Origin: Pseudomonadota bacterium
Lineage (GTDB): Bacteria > Pseudomonadota > Gammaproteobacteria > Burkholderiales > Ferrovaceae
Assembly: GCA_021804705.1 (NCBI GenBank)
Contig: JAJZHC010000082.1
Coordinates: 1 to 6,584, forward strand
Direction: 5' to 3'
DNA: 6,584 bases
The notes beneath the pieces are model-generated. The model was not told the origin of the DNA, did no database searches, and worked only from the letters and a program-made list of their open reading frames with translations. This document shows, piece after piece, positions 5,551 to 6,584 of this stretch. Positions within the stretch are counted from its first letter, which is position 1, and every line of letters starts with the position of its first letter. The position numbers and the translations under genes are program-made.

Positions 5551-6311
5551 AAGCGTACCTCGATTCCATGGGCGGCCATGAAATCCTTGGCCTGGCGCAC
5601 CGTGTATTCGCCATAGTGGAAAATGCTGGCTGCCAATACGGCATCAGCCCCGCCCTTGAGAACACCATCGCAGAGGTGCTGCAGGTTTCCCACGCCTCCG
5701 CTGGCAATCACGGGCACGCCCACGGCATCGGCCACGGCGCGGGTCAACTCAAGATCGAACCCTTCCTTCGTGCCATCGCGGTTCATGCTGGTCAGCAGTA
5801 TCTCACCCGCACCCAGACGCGCTGCTTCCCGGGCCCAGGCTACCGCGTCCAGGCCCGTGGCATTGCGCCCGCCGTGGGTGAAAACGCCCCATCCTGAAGC
5901 AGTATCTGCCCGCTTGGCATCGATCGCCACGACGATGCATTGCGAGCCAAAGCGGCCGGCGGCATCGGCGATCAAGCCAGGATTCAATATGGCAGCGGTG
6001 TTCATGCTGACCTTGTCCGCACCGGCATTGAGCAGTCGGCGCACATCGGCCACTTCACGCACCCCGCCTCCCACGGTCAACGGGATGAAAACCTGCGCGG
6101 AAACTGCCTCGATGATGGGAATGATGAGGCCGCGCCCGTCCGAGCTTGCCGTAATGTCGAGGAAGGTCACCTCATCCGCGCCCTGTTCATCATAGCGACG
6201 CGCAATTTCCACCGGATCACCGGCATCTCTCAGGCCGACAAAATTGATGCCCTTGACGACGCGCCCTGCGTTGACATCCAGGCATGGAATAATGCGCTTG
6301 GCCAACCCCAT
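5547..6311 (-). CDS. hisF: Imidazole glycerol phosphate synthase cyclase subunit (HisF)
   Basis: HisF is the (beta/alpha)8-barrel cyclase that uses ammonia from its glutaminase partner HisH to turn PRFAR into imidazole glycerol phosphate and AICAR. The 254-residue length is standard. The catalytic aspartates are D12 (in AKRIIPCLDV, 4-13) and D131 (in VVAIDAK). Phosphate-binding glycine-rich turns are TVGGGV (79-84), VIASGGVGN (201-209) and GADAVLAASIFHYGE (221-235). ATG 6311 lies 3 bases after the hisA stop, and the stop overlaps the hisI start, so it is tightly coupled on both sides. Residue 61 is Gly in SSDGRG, where I recall many homologues having Asp; this is probably neutral. hisH is not in the window. 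Confidence 0.98.
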   Translation of the reverse strand: MGLAKRIIPCLDVNAGRVVKGINFVGLRDAGDPVEIARRYDEQGADEVTFLDITASSDGRGLIIPIIEAVSAQVFIPLTVGGGVREVADVRRLLNAGADKVSMNTAAILNPGLIADAAGRFGSQCIVVAIDAKRADTASGWGVFTHGGRNATGLDAVAWAREAARLGAGEILLTSMNRDGTKEGFDLELTRAVADAVGVPVIASGGVGNLQHLCDGVLKGGADAVLAASIFHYGEYTVRQAKDFMAAHGIEVRL

Positions 6312-6314
6312 GAA

Positions 6315-6584
6315 TCAGAGCTCGCCTGGAACCGGCCGCGACAAACTGATGGCAAGCTGGTTGGCCTCGGCAAAATCAAGGGTGCCTTCGTAGATGGCCC
6401 GTCCGGTAATTGCCCCCATGATGCCCTCGAACTCCACTTCGCAAAGCGCCCTGACATCCTCCAGCCCCGTGATGCCGCCGCTGGCAATGACCGGGATCGT
6501 CAGGGATCGCGCCAGAGCCACCGTGGCCGGAATGTTGACCCCGCTCAGCATGCCGTCGCGACCGATATCGGTATAAATGACGGC
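6315..6584 (-). CDS. hisA: Phosphoribosylformimino-AICAR-phosphate isomerase (HisA), C-terminal part
   Basis: HisA isomerises ProFAR to PRFAR, the step just before HisF, using a (beta/alpha)8 barrel. Only the last 89 residues are present; the reading frame runs open through the right edge. The fragment begins AVIYTDIGRDGMLSG, which contains the Thr-Asp active-site region of the C-terminal half, and continues with the phosphate-binding stretch PVIASGGITGLEDV and then GAITGRAIYEGTLDF. These distinguish HisA from its paralogue HisF. The gene is followed after 3 bases by hisF, the normal his operon order. Confidence 0.95.
   Translation of the reverse strand, partial: AVIYTDIGRDGMLSGVNIPATVALARSLTIPVIASGGITGLEDVRALCEVEFEGIMGAITGRAIYEGTLDFAEANQLAISLSRPVPGEL

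Noticed and set aside
4786..5616. Plus-strand open frame of 276 codons opposite hisE, hisI and the end of hisF
   Set aside because: It lies antisense to three certain genes, with low-information composition and no family features. It is a coding shadow.
1..6584. Hidden mobile element, CRISPR array, tRNA or defence system
   Set aside because: Known core genes cover almost every base. I saw no direct-repeat arrays, terminal inverted repeats, tRNA-like cloverleaf or transposase motifs.

Overview
The window is a compact, ordinary piece of proteobacterial core genome. It most likely comes from a betaproteobacterium (class-level call only). The basis is the gene order hisA-hisF-hisI-hisE-hinT-tatA-tatB-tatC facing a DegS-like protease and a petA-petB pair, plus the flavour of the proteins: separate hisI and hisE genes, a Rieske protein with a Tat signal, and cytochrome b with HEVGSNNPDG. 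A purple-sulfur-type gammaproteobacterium has a similar layout and cannot be fully excluded. I found no insertion sequence, CRISPR array, tRNA, rRNA, prophage or toxin-type gene. Nearly every base is coding.

Layout. Positions 1-1616 (minus strand) hold petA, the Rieske iron-sulfur protein, and petB, cytochrome b, which is cut by the left edge. Both belong to the respiratory cytochrome bc1 complex. A divergent intergenic region of about 165 bases (1617-1781) separates petA from a plus-strand, membrane-anchored HtrA-family serine protease with one PDZ domain (1782-2948, DegS/AlgW type). The protease gene converges on, and overlaps by 32 bases, a long minus-strand gene train. Read in transcription order from the right edge, that train is hisA (partial), hisF, hisI, hisE, hinT, tatA, tatB and tatC. 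The gaps are 29 bases or less, three junctions are 4-base GTGA stop/start overlaps, and no terminator hairpin is visible inside it, so it reads as a single transcription unit.

How the genes work together. hisA, hisF, hisI and hisE supply middle steps of histidine biosynthesis: PRPP-ATP adduct hydrolysis, ring opening, isomerisation and imidazole ring closure. hinT is a purine nucleoside phosphoramidase housekeeping gene. tatABC make the twin-arginine translocase, which exports folded proteins. The nearby Rieske protein carries an RRKFL twin-arginine signal and is a likely client. The protease probably acts in periplasmic envelope-stress signalling or quality control.

I looked for an undescribed system and did not find one. 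The observations most worth a second look are modest: a PVWY motif instead of PEWY at the Qo site of cytochrome b, b6-like histidine spacing in its fourth helix, repeated GTGA coupling, and the convergent degS/tatC coding overlap.
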